Under the pieces are notes generated by a model. That model was not told the DNA's origin. It made no database searches and was given only the letters and a program-made list of their open reading frames with translations. The position numbers were made by a program, and so were the translations under genes. From Amia ocellicauda (Eukaryota > Chordata > Actinopteri > Amiiformes > Amiidae): a stretch of 64,000 bases of DNA. Positions 22,749 through 36,314 of this stretch are shown here, piece after piece. Every line of letters starts with the position of its first letter. The first letter of the stretch is position 1. The stretch covers positions 13,888,501 to 13,952,500 of the forward strand of contig NC_089858.1 of the NCBI RefSeq assembly GCF_036373705.1, read 5' to 3'.

Positions 22749-24110
22749 CCTTGTTGGCAATCACAGAGGTCAGACGTTTTCTTGTAGTTAGCCCACCAGG
22801 TTTGCACACATCTCCAGGAGGGATTTTGTCCCACTCCTCTTTGCAGATCCTCTCCAAGTCATTAAGGTTCGAGGCTGACGTTTGGCAACTCGAACCTTCA
22901 GCTCCCTCCACAGATTTACTATGGGATTAAGGTCTGGAGACTGGCTAGGCCACTCCAGACCTTAATGTGCTTCTTCTTGAGCACTCCTTTGTTGCCTTGG
23001 CTGTGTGTTTTGGGTCCATTGGTCATGTTGAATACCATCCACGACCCATTTTCAATGCCCTGCTGAGGGGAAGGTGGTTCTCACCCAAGATTTGACGGTA
23101 CATGGACCCGTCCATCGTCCCTTTGATGCGGTGCAGTTGTCCTGTCCCCTTAGCAGAAAAACACCCCCAAAGCATATAGTTTCCACCTCCATGTTTGACG
23201 GTGGGGATGGTGTTCTTGGGGTCATTCCTCCTCCTCCAAACACGGCGAGTTGAGTGATGCCAAAGAGCTTGATTTTGGTCTCATCTGACCACAACACTTT
23301 CACCCAGTTCTCCTCTGAATCATTCAGATGTTCATTGGCAAACTTCAGATGGGCCTGTACATGTGCTTTCTTGAGCAGGAGGACCTTGCGGGCGCTGCAG
23401 GATTTCAGTCCTTCACGGCGTAGTGTGTTACCAATTGTTTTCTTGGTGACTATGGTCCAGCTGCCTTGAGATCATTAACAAGATCCTCCCGTGTAAGTTC
23501 TGGGCTGATTCCTCACCGTTCTCATGATCATTGAAACTCCACGAGGTGAGATTTTGCCATGGAGCCCCAGACCGAGGGAGACTGACAGTTATTTTTGGGT
23601 TTCTTCATTTGCGAATAATCGCACCAACTGTTTTCACCTTCTCACCAAGCTGCTTGGCGATGGTCTTGTAACCCTTCCAGCCTTGTGTAGGTCTACAATC
23701 TTGTCCCTGACATCCCTTGGACAGCTCTTTGGTCTTGGCCATGGTGGAGAGTTTGGAATCTGATTGATTGATTGCTTCTGTGGACAGGTGTCTTTTATAC
23801 AGGTAACAAGCTGAGATTAGGAGCAGTCCCTTTAAGAGAGTGCTCCTAATCTCAGCTCGTTACCTGTATAAAAAAACACCTGGGAGCCAGAAATCTTGCT
23901 GATTGATAGGGGATCAATACTTATTTCACTCATTAAATGTGCAAATCAATGTATAACTTTTTTTGAAATGCGGTTTTTCTGGATTTTTGTTGTTATTCTG
24001 TCTCTCTCACTGTTAAAATACACCTCCATTAAAAATTATAGACTGATCATTTCTTTGTCAGTGGGTAAACGTACAAAATCAGCAGGGGATCAAATACTTT
24101 TTCCTCCCGT
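22749..24110 (-). mobile_element. Tc1-B, partial and indel-ridden (after gap)
   Basis: Begins inside the last codons of the transposase and runs to the right terminus near 24110. The ATG is at 23742. Many extra frameshifts compared with the other copies are attributed to sequence quality. Confidence 0.85.
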
Positions 24111-24484
24111 TATATATATATATATTCTGTCATCTACATTTATGTACACTGCAAGTTCAACCTTATCTGAAAAAATAAACTGTAAATGGAAACTATATGT
24201 AAAATAATGTGATGTATTATAAACAATTGTAAATACCCCTTAATAAAGTTCTGCATAGAAATATTAACAATAAAGAATTTTCGTAAGCAATTAACAGCAA
24301 TAAAGACAGCATTATGATAATTAACTGATTAACTATTTTTATTTGCTTTTATATTAAATTATATTGTTAACCCATTTCTTCACAGTAATTGACATTCAAT
24401 AAGTAGTTTCTATTTTATTCAATTTTATATTAAAGCAATAGGTTTTATTACATCAACTATGAAGTATTGTGCATTTTTTTGCAG

Positions 24485-24640
24485 TAGATACGGTTTGTTT
24501 AGTTTTGAAAGTATATTAACCAATCAAATGAGAGAGGGCATGGTTCTTTGTTGTCAATGCAGGAAGTGGTATCATGGAGCTTGCCTTTCAACAAACCATA
24601 CAACTTCCCAAAGTATTTCATCTGTGAGACCTGCTTGTAA
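24485..24640 (+). pseudogene. PHD-finger fragment (post-gap copy)
   Basis: One extra C in the CCC run near 24609 alters the frame differently from the other copies. It lies in the low-quality stretch, so the extra base is probably an error. Confidence 0.5.
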
Positions 24641-27600
24641 ATCAATAGGTGTGTGTGTGAAAACACTCCTATTATGTTTTTAGTGTGTTTTCAGTAGTCC
24701 AGGCCTGTCATTCCACTTTTATTTTTTATATTAGGATATTTTAAAGGGAAGTGTCTTCAGGGATTTTAGGATTCCTGTGTGGGACTTGGAGATATATGTT
24801 TCCCCATTGTAGTCTATGGGCATTCCACTCCCCAATTATAGTTAATGGGCATTATGTTTTGTCATTTGTTTTAGTCTGTCCCTTTTATTTCACAGAAAAT
24901 CTATTTCCAAAAAGCAATTGTTATAAGCTCGGGGTTTGTAACTTGCGATATTGTCTGATACTTCGTCAACCTCGTCTGAATGTCACTGTTTCAGCGATCA
25001 GTACTAATTTGAAAATGAGCGCGATGCTGATTGGCTAAAATGGATATATTGCCCTTTGATATAAATCGGGAATGTGAAATGTCGCGTTTCGGGGGGAGGA
25101 AAAAGGTTTTTAACATTGGGATTTACAAATCATCACTCGTTTTAAAATTAACTGTATACTACGTGAAAAGAGTACCCTCTAGGAGTATATCCATATCAAG
25201 AACCCTGAATTATGTGTGGCATTGGCTTAATTATGACGTTTTGGCACAAACCTGTCATGAGTGGTGCATAACGGCATTAATCACTTTGGGTTGTTTTCAC
25301 TAATTGATTATATTATTTTTTGTGTTTCTCTTTATTGCTGTTGCACTTTATTCACTTATCACGTTCTATTTTCTTTACTGGTTGTTGTGGTTGGTTTAAT
25401 TGTGTGCTTATTTAATTATAATATTTTTGGTGTTGGGTTATTGATAAAATGCTGAGTACGGCTCACCGCTGGACATTCCCACGTGGATTTCCCGGGGTCA
25501 ACAAAACTAATTGCTTTCACTTGCCCCCCTAGCCCAGGGAACAGGCTATTAACAGCCTGGAAATCGCCTTTAAGCGGGAGAGAAACAGACCTACAGCGCT
25601 TCACTTGTTCCACTTTTTGTTGTTCCAGCCTTATTCCACAATTGATTAAAACTAATTATTTTCCCTAAAAATTCTACAAACAATACCCCTAATGACAACA
25701 TGAAAGAAGTTTGACATCTTTGCAAATGTATTAAAAATAAAAAAGTACATAAAACAGCCACCGCAAACCCGAATGACCAGGGCAGGGGAGGAAGGGCAGA
25801 GGAAGACGGCAGAGAATTAGCCTATGCGACCAGTTGCTTATTCAGTGGATTACAAATTTGTCGAAGAAAATTGGACCGGCGTGGAGGAAAATCGGCAGGC
25901 GAATTGACGGCGAGAGGCTCCGAGGAGGCTGGTATGGGAACGGGGGTTATACGTGTGATTAGACGATTAAATGAACAGAGCATGGATACGGTTGTGAAGA
26001 CCACTCATTGAAAAATGGACGTGTTGCTGATCCGCTTTCAGTGGTTAGGATCGGGGTATTGTATCGCCGACTGCCCACTGCGGCGACGGGTTTTACTGCT
26101 GTGACTGTACCTGAGAGAGAGAGATTAATGGATTGTATTCTTGCATGGTTGCACAGACTCTTGTGGTCTGCATGGTGTACCGGGACGTGTTCACTTTGCT
26201 TTATTTGGCACAGAGACTTATCTTGCTTATCTTTTGCTTGCAGGACTCCGACTTCCTTGTCCTTTGCAGAGATCACTGGTGAAGCCGAAGGGCTCGTGGC
26301 TACAACGGTGGCGTGCGCTTACCTGCGGGGCTCGTGGGTGGTCCCCGCTGCGGGAATACATTGAGACCGAGTTTAGGAAATAGTACAGAACTTTAGTAAA
26401 TGTATCGTTTTAGTCATTTTCTATTTGTTTTGGTGAGGGTTTTAGGATTTTAACTTGCCCCGTTTTATTAAAGGCATTGAGTCGTTTTAGGGAAATTAAC
26501 AGTTTCTACATTATAATTCTGTGTATGTGGTACTGAACAGACTTCGTGCCCTGTATCATTTATAAATAGTGTAAAAATAAAAACTTGTACCTACCTTACT
26601 CATCCGTGTGGTGGTGCCTTGGGGTCCGTCGAGCCTGCTCGGGGAGAAAATATTATTGGGTTGCGACGACACGTATAAGGCAGTTAACTACGCTGCATAC
26701 GCCTCCCAGTCACCGCATCTCGGCTTGTGTCTCTGGGCTTCCCGCAACCAGCCTGTCTATGCTTTCCCTGACACTCTCTCTCTTCCGAGACATTCCTCCC
26801 TACTTTTATACAGGTGCAGCAATCACTTCAAGCATTGTCAATCTGTTGATCATTACCCATTAAACAAATCTGTATAATCCCTAATATTTGACCCGTTTAC
26901 AACAGCATCCTATAATAGAATCGGATTAAATGGATCAAGACATTTGATCATGAACCCTGGGTTTGCAAAGTGATCAAGATTTAATTCCAAAGGAAAGCTA
27001 ATCAGAGGATAGCAGTTGCAAGTCTGCAAACAAAAATAATAATGGCAATAATATGATATGTAGAAAATCACGTTTCAGGAAACAACACTATTGTAACTCT
27101 TTCTCAATGACTAATGTTATTATACAGCTCAGATTGTTGGCTATATTATATTCAGTACAGTCTACCGCATAAACTACATGTCTGGTGGCTGTAGAAAAAA
27201 AGTGTATATAATGTATTCATTTGAGGAGTTTACAGCTGGAACGCAGTATAGGTATTTAACTAAAACTTACTAAACTTACTAAATTTACCTTAGCTACTGC
27301 TGGACTGGATGACTGACTTCAAATCTTTGATTGAATCTTAATGGACTGACCAACCGTAACCATCACAACACACAATTTGATTGGCCTGTTGAGTGTTGTG
27401 GGCGGAATGCTTGGAATTTGAATATATTGCTCCTTCATTTATTGGTCTATTTGTCTGTCACCCACCATTTTCTTCCCCCGTGACAGTGTACACAATTTGT
27501 ACTCTGTAACAAATGCCTTTTTAGAAGTAGCAAAGTACAATGCTTCACTCAAAACATACTTAAGTAAAAGTAAAATTACCAAATTTGAAAAATACTCAAA

Positions 27601-28807
27601 TGTAAATGTAAAATCTACTAAGTTACAGGAACGAGAGTAGTTTCTACCCTTGCTAAGAAGTTTAAAAAGCTGGATTTCCCATCTGTTCAGGAGTATTTGC
27701 AATGAATGTGCTCAGACTAACCTCAACTACAAACCAACAAAGTTGTTACTGTTTTGGTCTCCCCCTGTCTTTTTGGCGGGGAGGGAGGGGCATGAGGAGT
27801 ATATATTGCCCAGCAGGTATTGTAAATGTTCTTTAGTGATTTGTCCTACCCGCATGTTTTCAAACAGAATGAACACACTCATTTTCATAAAGATGCATTT
27901 AATAATGGTAGTGACAGTTATCAAATGATCACTGTCTGACTTTAGTAATTGCTGTGCATTTTGTTCTGCAGTAACAACTAAATCACTATCTTCCATTCCA
28001 TATGACAGGGCTGCTCAGCTCATCATCACAGCACCAGTATAACTGGTGTAACCTGTACCTGTGCTTTTCTATAAGGCAGATGGCCACGTCTGGTTACGAA
28101 AAATAAATATACATAAACGTAGTAGGGTTTTGATTAATCTTTATTATGATAATGTGTGTAGTGTTTCCTATATTGTATTTTGGTTATTAATTGCACAAGC
28201 TTGTTGTATTTTGTTTTTACTTAGCATCCCTAATCTACTTCTCTCTTCTCCGTGGGACTGTCTGAGTAACTGCGTGACTGACTGACCCGCGTCTGCCCCA
28301 ACACACCCCTTGTTGCCTACCAACCACTATGATCTGTTTATTATCTGTTATATTTTAGTATTTTCGACTACTAAGGTTTTTTTTTTTCTTGCCATATTGT
28401 CTTAATCAAAAACATACAGCTGATAAGTATTGATTGCATATAGGAAACTGATAGACAGGGTTATTTGTGTATAACTATTTAAATGGATAATTTGTTTGTG
28501 CTATCGTTCACTATAAATAGTTGAATTGACCTCAACTACGAAACCTTGATATAACATTTTGTACAATATTAGTCCAAGTTAAACCTTGTTTTATTGATAT
28601 GGCAGAGCTGTTTTATTGGAGACAATTGGCATTTCTTGTTCTAAATTAGACCTAATAAATTCTGTACATAACAACCTTGGAGTATGATTACTTGGCTTCT
28701 TCTGGAGAAAAGAACCTGGTGTGGGGAACCATCCATTGGAGGTCCTTGTCCTTGGTAAACTCAGGGTGGTGTAGTACAGCTGTAACCTCCCAAGTAACTT
28801 ACCTGTT

Positions 28808-29824
28808 ACATATACATATACACACACATTCATATACACTATAAAATAATGAACAGTAATTTGCAATTAGCTTGTCTGAAAATTAAATTTAATCCTGACC
28901 AAAATCCAAAATTATAATAATAATTTAACTTAGATTTCTGATATTTAAAAAATCATTTTATGAATGATGAAAACAGCTGTTTTACTGGACATATTAAATT
29001 TTAACAACAATTGTGAAATAATAAAGATAAGGGAAAAACTCTACAACTGTCACCGATGTGTGCAGAGAGAGAGAGATAGAAATATGATCTAAAGAATCTG
29101 AATACAAAATGTCATGTCATGTCAGGGAATGCAGTTTCTTGCAACCTTGTTAGAATCTTGTTTTTCTTGTTATTATAATTATAATTTGTGTGTGCCTGGG
29201 ATGTGAGTGTGTGAAAGTGTGTGGGGTGTTTGTGTGTGTGAACACTGTGCAGTGAGATCAGTGGTTGATCTAAGACAGTCAGGTGTCTGAGTCACGGCAG
29301 GACCAACCAGCCACAGGTGGTATGAGCAGAGTGGGCAGGGTCCGGGAGCAGCTCTGCTCTGCTCTGCCTCTCCTTCTCTCACCTTCTGCTCACCGCACAT
29401 ATATTTGTATATATTAATCAGACGAATTTCATATAAAAGCACAGATTCAGGTAAACCAGATATAATTCATTATAATTGGCAGCTGGCCATAATGATGAGG
29501 TGATGAGGGAGCAGCCTTGTCATGCTATGGAATGGAAAATAAAGAGTTGCTGCATGTTAAAATACACCATAATTACTTAAGCCACTAAACAATGAACAGC
29601 CCAGTACAGCAGAGTGCTGTGATCTATTGAGCGTGTTCACACCTGAAGAGTCAACTTTGTCTCACCAGCTCGGCAGCATCACCCGAGACTCCAGGACCAG
29701 CCAGCAAGCAGGTATGAGCAGAGTGGGCAGGGGCTGGGCTCCCCTTCTTTCACCCTCTCCTAATCTCCTTCACCCTCTCCATTCTGATTTCTCCACTACT
29801 CGCTGTATTCTCTCAGGCTGTGCA

Positions 29825-29863
<39 letters not shown>

Positions 29864-30113
29864 CTGATTGGTGACAGTTGGAGAGTTTTTCCTTTTTCCT
29901 TATTTCTTCATAATTGTTAAAATTTCGTTGGTCCAGTAAAACAGTTGTTTTCATCATTTGTAAAATGTTTTTTGTATATCGGAAATCTTAGTAAACTTTT
30001 TTTGTTCAGGATTAAATTAAATTTTCTGATTAGCTAATTTCATTACTATTCAGATTTTTAATAGTGTATATATTTGTGTGTGTAGATACATGTATATCTT
30101 TATATATTGTATA
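28808..30113. repeat. Long inverted repeat, copy 3
   Basis: Arms about 28808-29076 and 29815-30113, unchanged in layout. Confidence 0.78.
29827..29859. repeat. (CT)n microsatellite, copy 3 (33 nt)
   Basis: Same length as in copy 2. Confidence 0.97.
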
Positions 30114-30460
30114 TTTACACCCCACCAACCCAGCACACGGAGGAGTGGTGTGTGCGGCTCCCCACCTTCATTCCCAGACTGACATTTTTTTTAAACAACA
30201 TTTCTTTCAAATCTTGAAAGTTCACACTGAGTAATGCTAACGGTGAGATAATTGACATTGAGTGGCAGCAGAAACTGAAGAGAACATACTGAAATATGTT
30301 GATTGCCTAAGTATTCAGACTCCTCAACTCTGTATGTGGAGAAGGCACCTGCAACAATAACAGGAACTAGACTGGGCCACTTGAAGTCATTCACTGTCTT
30401 ATTCTTAAGCCACTCCAGTGTAGCTTTTGCCTTGTGCTTTGGATTATTGTCCTGCTGATA

Positions 30461-31907
30461 CAGTTAGGTCCGTAAATATTTGGACAGTGACACAATTGTC
30501 ATAATTTTGGCTCTGTACGCCACCACAATGGATTGGAAAGGAAGCAATCAAGATGTACTTTAAGTGTAGACTTTCATCTTTAATATGAGGGTAGTTACAT
30601 CCAAAATGTGTGACCGGTGTAGGAATTACACCCATTTTTATATGTGGTCCCCCCAATTTTATGGGCTCAAAAGTATTTGGACAAACTAACATAATCATGA
30701 ATTAAATTGTGAGTTTTAATACTTGGTTGCAAATCCTTTACAGTCAATGACTGCCTGAAGTCTGGAACCCATAGACATCACCAGATGCTGGGTTTCTTCC
30801 CTGGTGATGCTCTGCCAGGCCTGCACTGCAGCTGTCTTTAGTTCCTGCATGTTCTTGGGAGGTCTTGCCTTCAGTTTTGCCTTCAGCAAGTGACATGCTG
30901 CTCAATTGGATTCAGGTCAGGTGATTGACTTGGCCACTGCAGAACATTCCACTTCTTCGGCATCTGCACTGTGTAGCGCCGTCCAAAGAGTTTTTGAAGC
31001 ATTTGGCTGAATCTGAGCAGATAATATAGGCCTAAACACTTCATAATTCATCCTACTGCCCTTGTCAGCAGTCACATCATCAATAAATACAAGGGAACCA
31101 GTTCCCTCGGCAGCCATACATGCCCATGCCATAACATGCTGCACAGATGAGGTGGTATGCTTCAGATCATGAGCAGTTCCTTCCCTTCTCCATACTCTTC
31201 TCTTCCCATCATTCTGATGCAAGTTGATCTTTGTCTCATCTGTCCATAGGATGTTGTTCCAGAACTGTACAGGGTTCTTTAGATATTGTTTGACAAAAAC
31301 TAATCTGGTCTTCCTGTTTCCTGTTTACACCTTGTGGTAAACCCTCTGTATTTACTCTGGTGAAGTCTTCTCTTGATTGTTGACTTTGACACAGATACGT
31401 CTACCTCCTGGAGGGTGTTCTTGATCTGGCCAACTGTTGTGAAGAGGTTTTTCTTCACCAGGGAAATAATTATTCTGTCATCTACCACTGTTGTTTTCCA
31501 TGGTCTTCCAGGCCTTTTGGTGTTCCTGAGCTCACCAGTGCATTCTTTCTTTTTAAGAATGTACCAAATAGTTGATTTGGCCACACCTAATGTTTTTGCT
31601 ATCTCTCTGATTGTTTGTTTTGATTTCTATGGCAAAACTTCAGGCAAAATGCCCCAAGTACAAGCAGGAACTAAAGACAGCTGCAGTACAGGCCTGGCAG
31701 AGCATCACCAGGAAAGAAACCCAGCATCTGGTGATGTCTATGGGTTCCAGACTTCAGGCAGTCATTGAATGCAAAGGATTTGCAACCAAGTATTGAAACT
31801 ACACTTAAAGTACATCTTGATTGCTTCCTTTCAAATCCATTGTGGTGGCATATAGAGCCAAAATGATGACAATTGTGTCTCTGTCCAAATATTTATGGAC
31901 CTAACTG
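30461..31907 (-). mobile_element. Tc1-A (copy 3)
   Basis: Essentially identical to the copy-2 element, including its private variants. Transposase remnant about 30886-31629 on the minus strand. Confidence 0.93.
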
Positions 31908-32589
31908 TAGGTTAATTTTAACCCCAGTTTTAAGCCTTTAGCAGACTGAAACAGGTTTTCCTCTAGTTTTTACCTGGTGCTTTATCCTATGCTATGCTGT
32001 GTTAGTCCTGAGGCAAACTTAATGCTTGGTATTTAGACAGAAATGTTCCAGGTCATTCTTGTCTGACAACTCCTTCTGCCACATTTTTGCAGGATCACTC
32101 AGGTGCTTTGAGATGGCATATTTATAGTAATGTTCTGTGGTGTTCTGGATATTGTTCTGGATATCTCAGCCATTGAACTCTGTAGCTCTTTGAGATTTCT
32201 AATTTGAACGTGTTGAGTAGGTTGTGTTTGTAGCACAATAATTCCTACTTCACAGTGTCATGACTGCAAGCTTTAAAGCAACAAAATGTGAAAACTGTTA
32301 GGGGGTCTGAATACTGTGGCAAGCAAGGTATTTAAAGAGATATTTAACAGACCTTTTACTACTAATAGCAGTTATTGTTTTTATTCTTCTTTTTCATCTT
32401 CTTCATCCTATGATTATTTCATTTTTAGGGCTGGCTCATCTGTTCTTGTTTTGTATTAATCCCCTCACTCCCTCTCTCTCTCACAACCTCATCCATTGCC
32501 TATGCTCTTGCACACAGAGGCAGAAGGACCGCAGAAAATACATTTCAGCACTGCGAAGCAACCGTTCTCCTCCTCTCCAACTCTCCATC

Positions 32590-33642
32590 ATGGAACAGAT
32601 GTTCAAGGTGCTGCTGCCAGCACCACGCCTGCAGCTCCTGCTCCTCCCTCTGCTCCTTGTGCTCCTGCTGATCTGGTACAACCCGCAGCTGCTGCCCCTG
32701 GGCAGAGGAGCCCCCCGCCCCCACAACGTCACCGTTCTGGTCTGGCACTGGCCATTTGCCTATGCCTACCCCCTGCATGGTGACGTGTGCAACACTAACA
32801 ATGGCCTCCCCAGCTGCCATCTCACTGACAACCGCTCCCTCTATGAGCAGGCGGACGCAGTGATCTTCCACCACCGAGAGATCACCAGCCGGGCCGTGGT
32901 TCTGCCCATTAACCGGCCCCGGCCTCCTGGACAGAAGTGGGTCTGGATGTGTGTAGAATCACCGTCCCGCATCGGAAACCTGACCTGGCTCAACGGCCTC
33001 TTCAACTGGACCCTGACCTACCAGTGCAACGCAGATATCTACGTTCCCTACGGGAAGCGGATACCCAGGAGGGGGAATAGCAGCAGCAGCTACACAATCC
33101 CCCAGAAGCGCTCAGACAAGCTGGCCTGCTGGGTGGTGAGCAACTACAAGGAGAGACACAGGAGGACCACGATTGCCAAGGAGCTGAGTGAGCTGATTCC
33201 CCTGGACATGTATGGACACTCTGTGAACAAGCCACTGGACCAACGCAAGCTGTGGAGCACCATCTCACAGTACCGCTTCTACCTGGCGTTTGAGAACTCA
33301 GAGCACCACGACTACATCACTGAGAAGCTGTGGCGCAACTCTTACATGTCCGGCACGGTGCCCGTGGTGCTGGGTGCCCCCCGCTCCGACTACGAGGCCG
33401 TGGCCCCCCCCATCTCCTTTATTCATGTGGACGACTTCCCCTCTGCGCGGGAGCTCGCTGAATTCCTGCGCGCAGTGGCCTCCAATGAGACACGCTACCA
33501 GCAGTATTTCCAGTGGCACCGTGACTGGGAGGTGCAGGAGTACAGGGGTTGGCTAGGCAGGATCTGTGAGGCCTGCGTCCAGTACCACAATGCGCCCTCC
33601 AGGAAGGTGTACCAGGATCTGCAGGGCTGGTTTGGCAGCTAA
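32590..33642 (+). CDS. fut7: Alpha-1,3-fucosyltransferase, FUT7-like (copy 3)
   Basis: Protein identical to copy 2, with Cys146 and Ile275, so copies 2 and 3 arose from one another or were homogenised after these changes. All conserved family motifs are retained. Confidence 0.93.
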   Translation: MEQMFKVLLPAPRLQLLLLPLLLVLLLIWYNPQLLPLGRGAPRPHNVTVLVWHWPFAYAYPLHGDVCNTNNGLPSCHLTDNRSLYEQADAVIFHHREITSRAVVLPINRPRPPGQKWVWMCVESPSRIGNLTWLNGLFNWTLTYQCNADIYVPYGKRIPRRGNSSSSYTIPQKRSDKLACWVVSNYKERHRRTTIAKELSELIPLDMYGHSVNKPLDQRKLWSTISQYRFYLAFENSEHHDYITEKLWRNSYMSGTVPVVLGAPRSDYEAVAPPISFIHVDDFPSARELAEFLRAVASNETRYQQYFQWHRDWEVQEYRGWLGRICEACVQYHNAPSRKVYQDLQGWFGS

Positions 33643-34397
33643 CAGAGCAACTCATGACACCCCACTGCAGTGCAATACAATGAATGTGTTTGGGGTTGCA
33701 GCTGTCTGTGCTGATGCTGACCCTCGAGGGGCTTAACATGTTACAAACAGTGTCTGATTGGTAATTTCTAATAACTATAGCAGTGATTTCATTGGCATTC
33801 TAAACTAAGCCTACCAATATCATCAATATTATTACCATTATTACTCATGAATAATAAATATTATCTTCTAAATTGCCAGCTACATTGGAAGGTCATTTGC
33901 GGATAGCAAAATAGGTTTGAAACACTTCTACTCTAATAAGAAGCAAGTAAGGAAATTAAGATGCTGATAAACTAGAAAAAAGTAACTGAGAAGCAGAGGT
34001 GGAAAGAGTACTGAAAAATCCTCCTCAGGTAGAAGTACTGTTACTTTGATGAAATTTTACTCAAGTAGAAGTAAAAGCACTGGTATAAAAAACTACTCAA
34101 GTAAAAGTAAAAAGTAGCTCATTTAAAAAGTACAGATTGCAGAGATGTGTAAAAATAAAGTAATGGTTCTATTGATTTAAAAGTTTGTGTTTTTATTATT
34201 ATTTCTAAAAGGCTGTAGCTGATATTTAAATAAATTAATACAAATAAAATCACAATACCTACTTACCTAGAACACAAACAAATGTGGATATAACTTTATT
34301 GTGGGGAACATCACTGGTCAGGACAGGAGGCCATATTTGGCACAGACTAAAATGAATGACAAACGGAACGCGCATTGACTACAATGGGGAAAAACTT

Positions 34398-35783
34398 CGA
34401 CTTAGTACTTGGTGGCAAAACCCTTGTTGGCAATCACAGAGGTCAGACGTTTCTTGTAGTTAGCCACCAGGTTTGCACACATCTCAGGAGGGATTTTGTC
34501 CCACTCCTCTTTGCAGATCCTCTCCAAGTCATTAAGGTTTCGAGGCTGACGTTTGGCAACTCGAACCTTCAGCTCCCTCCACAGATTTTCTATGGGATTA
34601 AGGTCTGGAGACTGGCTAGGCCACTCCAGGACCTTAATGTGCTTCTTCTTGAGCCACTCCTTTGTTGCCTTGGCTGTGTGTTTTGGGTCATTGTCATGTT
34701 GGAATACCATCCACGACCCATTTTCAATGCCCTGGCTGAGGGGGAAGGTGGTTCTCACCCAAGATTTGACGGTACATGGACCCGTCCATCGTCCCTTTGA
34801 TGCGGTGCAGTTGTCCTGTCCCCTTAGCAGAAAAACACCCCCAAAGCATAATGTTTCCACCTCCATGTTTGACGGTGGGGATGGTGTTCTTGGGGTCATT
34901 CCTCCTCCTCCAAACACGGCGAGTTGAGTTGATGCCAAAGAGCTTGATTTTGGTCTCATCTGACCACAACACTTTCACCCAGTTCTCCTCTGAATCATTC
35001 AGATGTTCATTGGCAAACTTCAGATGGGCCTGTACATGTGCTTTCTTGAGCAGGAGGACCTTGCGGGCGCTGCAGGATTTCAGTCCTTCACGGCGTAGTG
35101 TGTTACCAATTGTTTTCTTGGTGACTATGGTCCCAGCTGCCTTGAGATCATTAACAAGATCCTCCCGTGTAGTTCTGGGCTGATTCCTCACCGTTCTCAT
35201 GATCATTGAAACTCCACGAGGTGAGATTTTGCATGGAGCCCCAGACCGAGGGAGACTGACAGTTATTTTGGGTTTCTTCCATTTGCGAATAATCGCACCA
35301 ACTGTTGTCACCTTCTCACCAAGCTGCTTGGCGATGGTCTTGTAACCCATTCCAGCCTTGTGTAGGTCTACAATCTTGTCCCTGACATCCTTGGACAGCT
35401 CTTTGGTCTTGGCCATGGTGGAGAGTTTGGAATCTGATTGATTGATTGCTTCTGTGGACAGGTGTCTTTTATACAGGTAACAAGCTGAGATTAGGAGCAG
35501 TCCCTTTAAGAGAGTGCTCCTAATCTCAGCTCGTTACCTGTATAAAAAACACCTGGGAGCCAGAAATCTTGCTGATTGATAGGGGATCAAATACTTATTT
35601 CACTCATTAATGTGCAAATCAATGTATAACTTTTTTGAAATGCGTTTTTCTGGATTTTTTTGTTGTTATTCTGTCTCTCACTGTTAAAATACACCTACCA
35701 TTAAAATTATAGACTGATCATTTCTTTGTCAGTGGGTAAACGTACAAAATCAGCAGGGGATCAAATACTTTTTTCCCTCACTG
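34398..35783 (-). mobile_element. Tc1-B (copy 3)
   Basis: Same structure; frameshifted transposase at 34402-35416, minus strand. Confidence 0.9.
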
Positions 35784-36159
35784 TATATATATATATATAT
35801 TCTGTCATCTACATTTATGTACACTGCAAGTTCAACCTTATCTGAAAAAATAAACTGTAAATGGGAAACTATATGTAAAATAATGTGATGTATTAAAACA
35901 ATTGTAAATACCCCTTAATAAAGTCTGCATAGAAATATTAACAATAAAGAATTTTCGTAAGCAATTAACAGCAATAAAGACAGCATTATGATAATTAACT
36001 GATTAACTATTTTTATTTGCTTTTATATTAAATTATATTGTTAACCCATTTCTTCACAGTAATTGACATTCAATAAGTAGTTTCTATTTTATTCAATTTT
36101 AATATTAAAGCAATAGGTTTTATTACATCAACTATGAAGTATTGTGCATTTTTTTGCAG

Positions 36160-36314
36160 TAGATACGGTTTGTTTAGTTTTGAAAGTATATTAACCAATC
36201 AAATGAGAGAGGGCATGGTTCTTTGTTGTCAATGCAGGAAGTGGTATCATGGAGCTTGCCTTTCAACAAACCATACAACTTCCAAAGTATTTCATCTGTG
36301 AGACCTGCTTGTAA
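36160..36314 (+). pseudogene. PHD-finger fragment (copy 3)
   Basis: Unchanged from copy 1. Confidence 0.53.

Larger units (their letters stand above)
22749..27525 (+). repeat. Partial tandem unit after the gap (unit offsets ~6897-11676), error-rich
   Basis: Covers the Tc1-B transposase through the end of the hAT interior. From 22749 to about 26945 it differs from the other copies by many one-base insertions and deletions, often in homopolymers. Examples are an extra T near 22785, a missing T near 22868 and extra bases near 23018. After about 26945 it is again essentially identical to the other copies. No other unit shows this pattern, so I read it as unpolished long-read sequence and not as biological decay. 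It contains no fucosyltransferase gene. Confidence 0.9.
22749..27652. mobile_element. hAT-type element, right part after the gap
   Basis: Interior from within Tc1-B to the right end. The right flank CTAAGAAG follows at 27653. Indel-rich as far as about 26945 (sequence quality). Confidence 0.75.

Noticed and set aside
22348-22930. Open frames spanning the N run
   Set aside because: They exist only because undetermined bases cannot contain stop codons.
22749-26945. Extra frameshifts in the post-gap copy taken as biological decay
   Set aside because: The changes are mostly single-base indels spread evenly over coding and non-coding DNA and stop abruptly at about 26945, unlike every other copy. 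Sequence quality explains them better.
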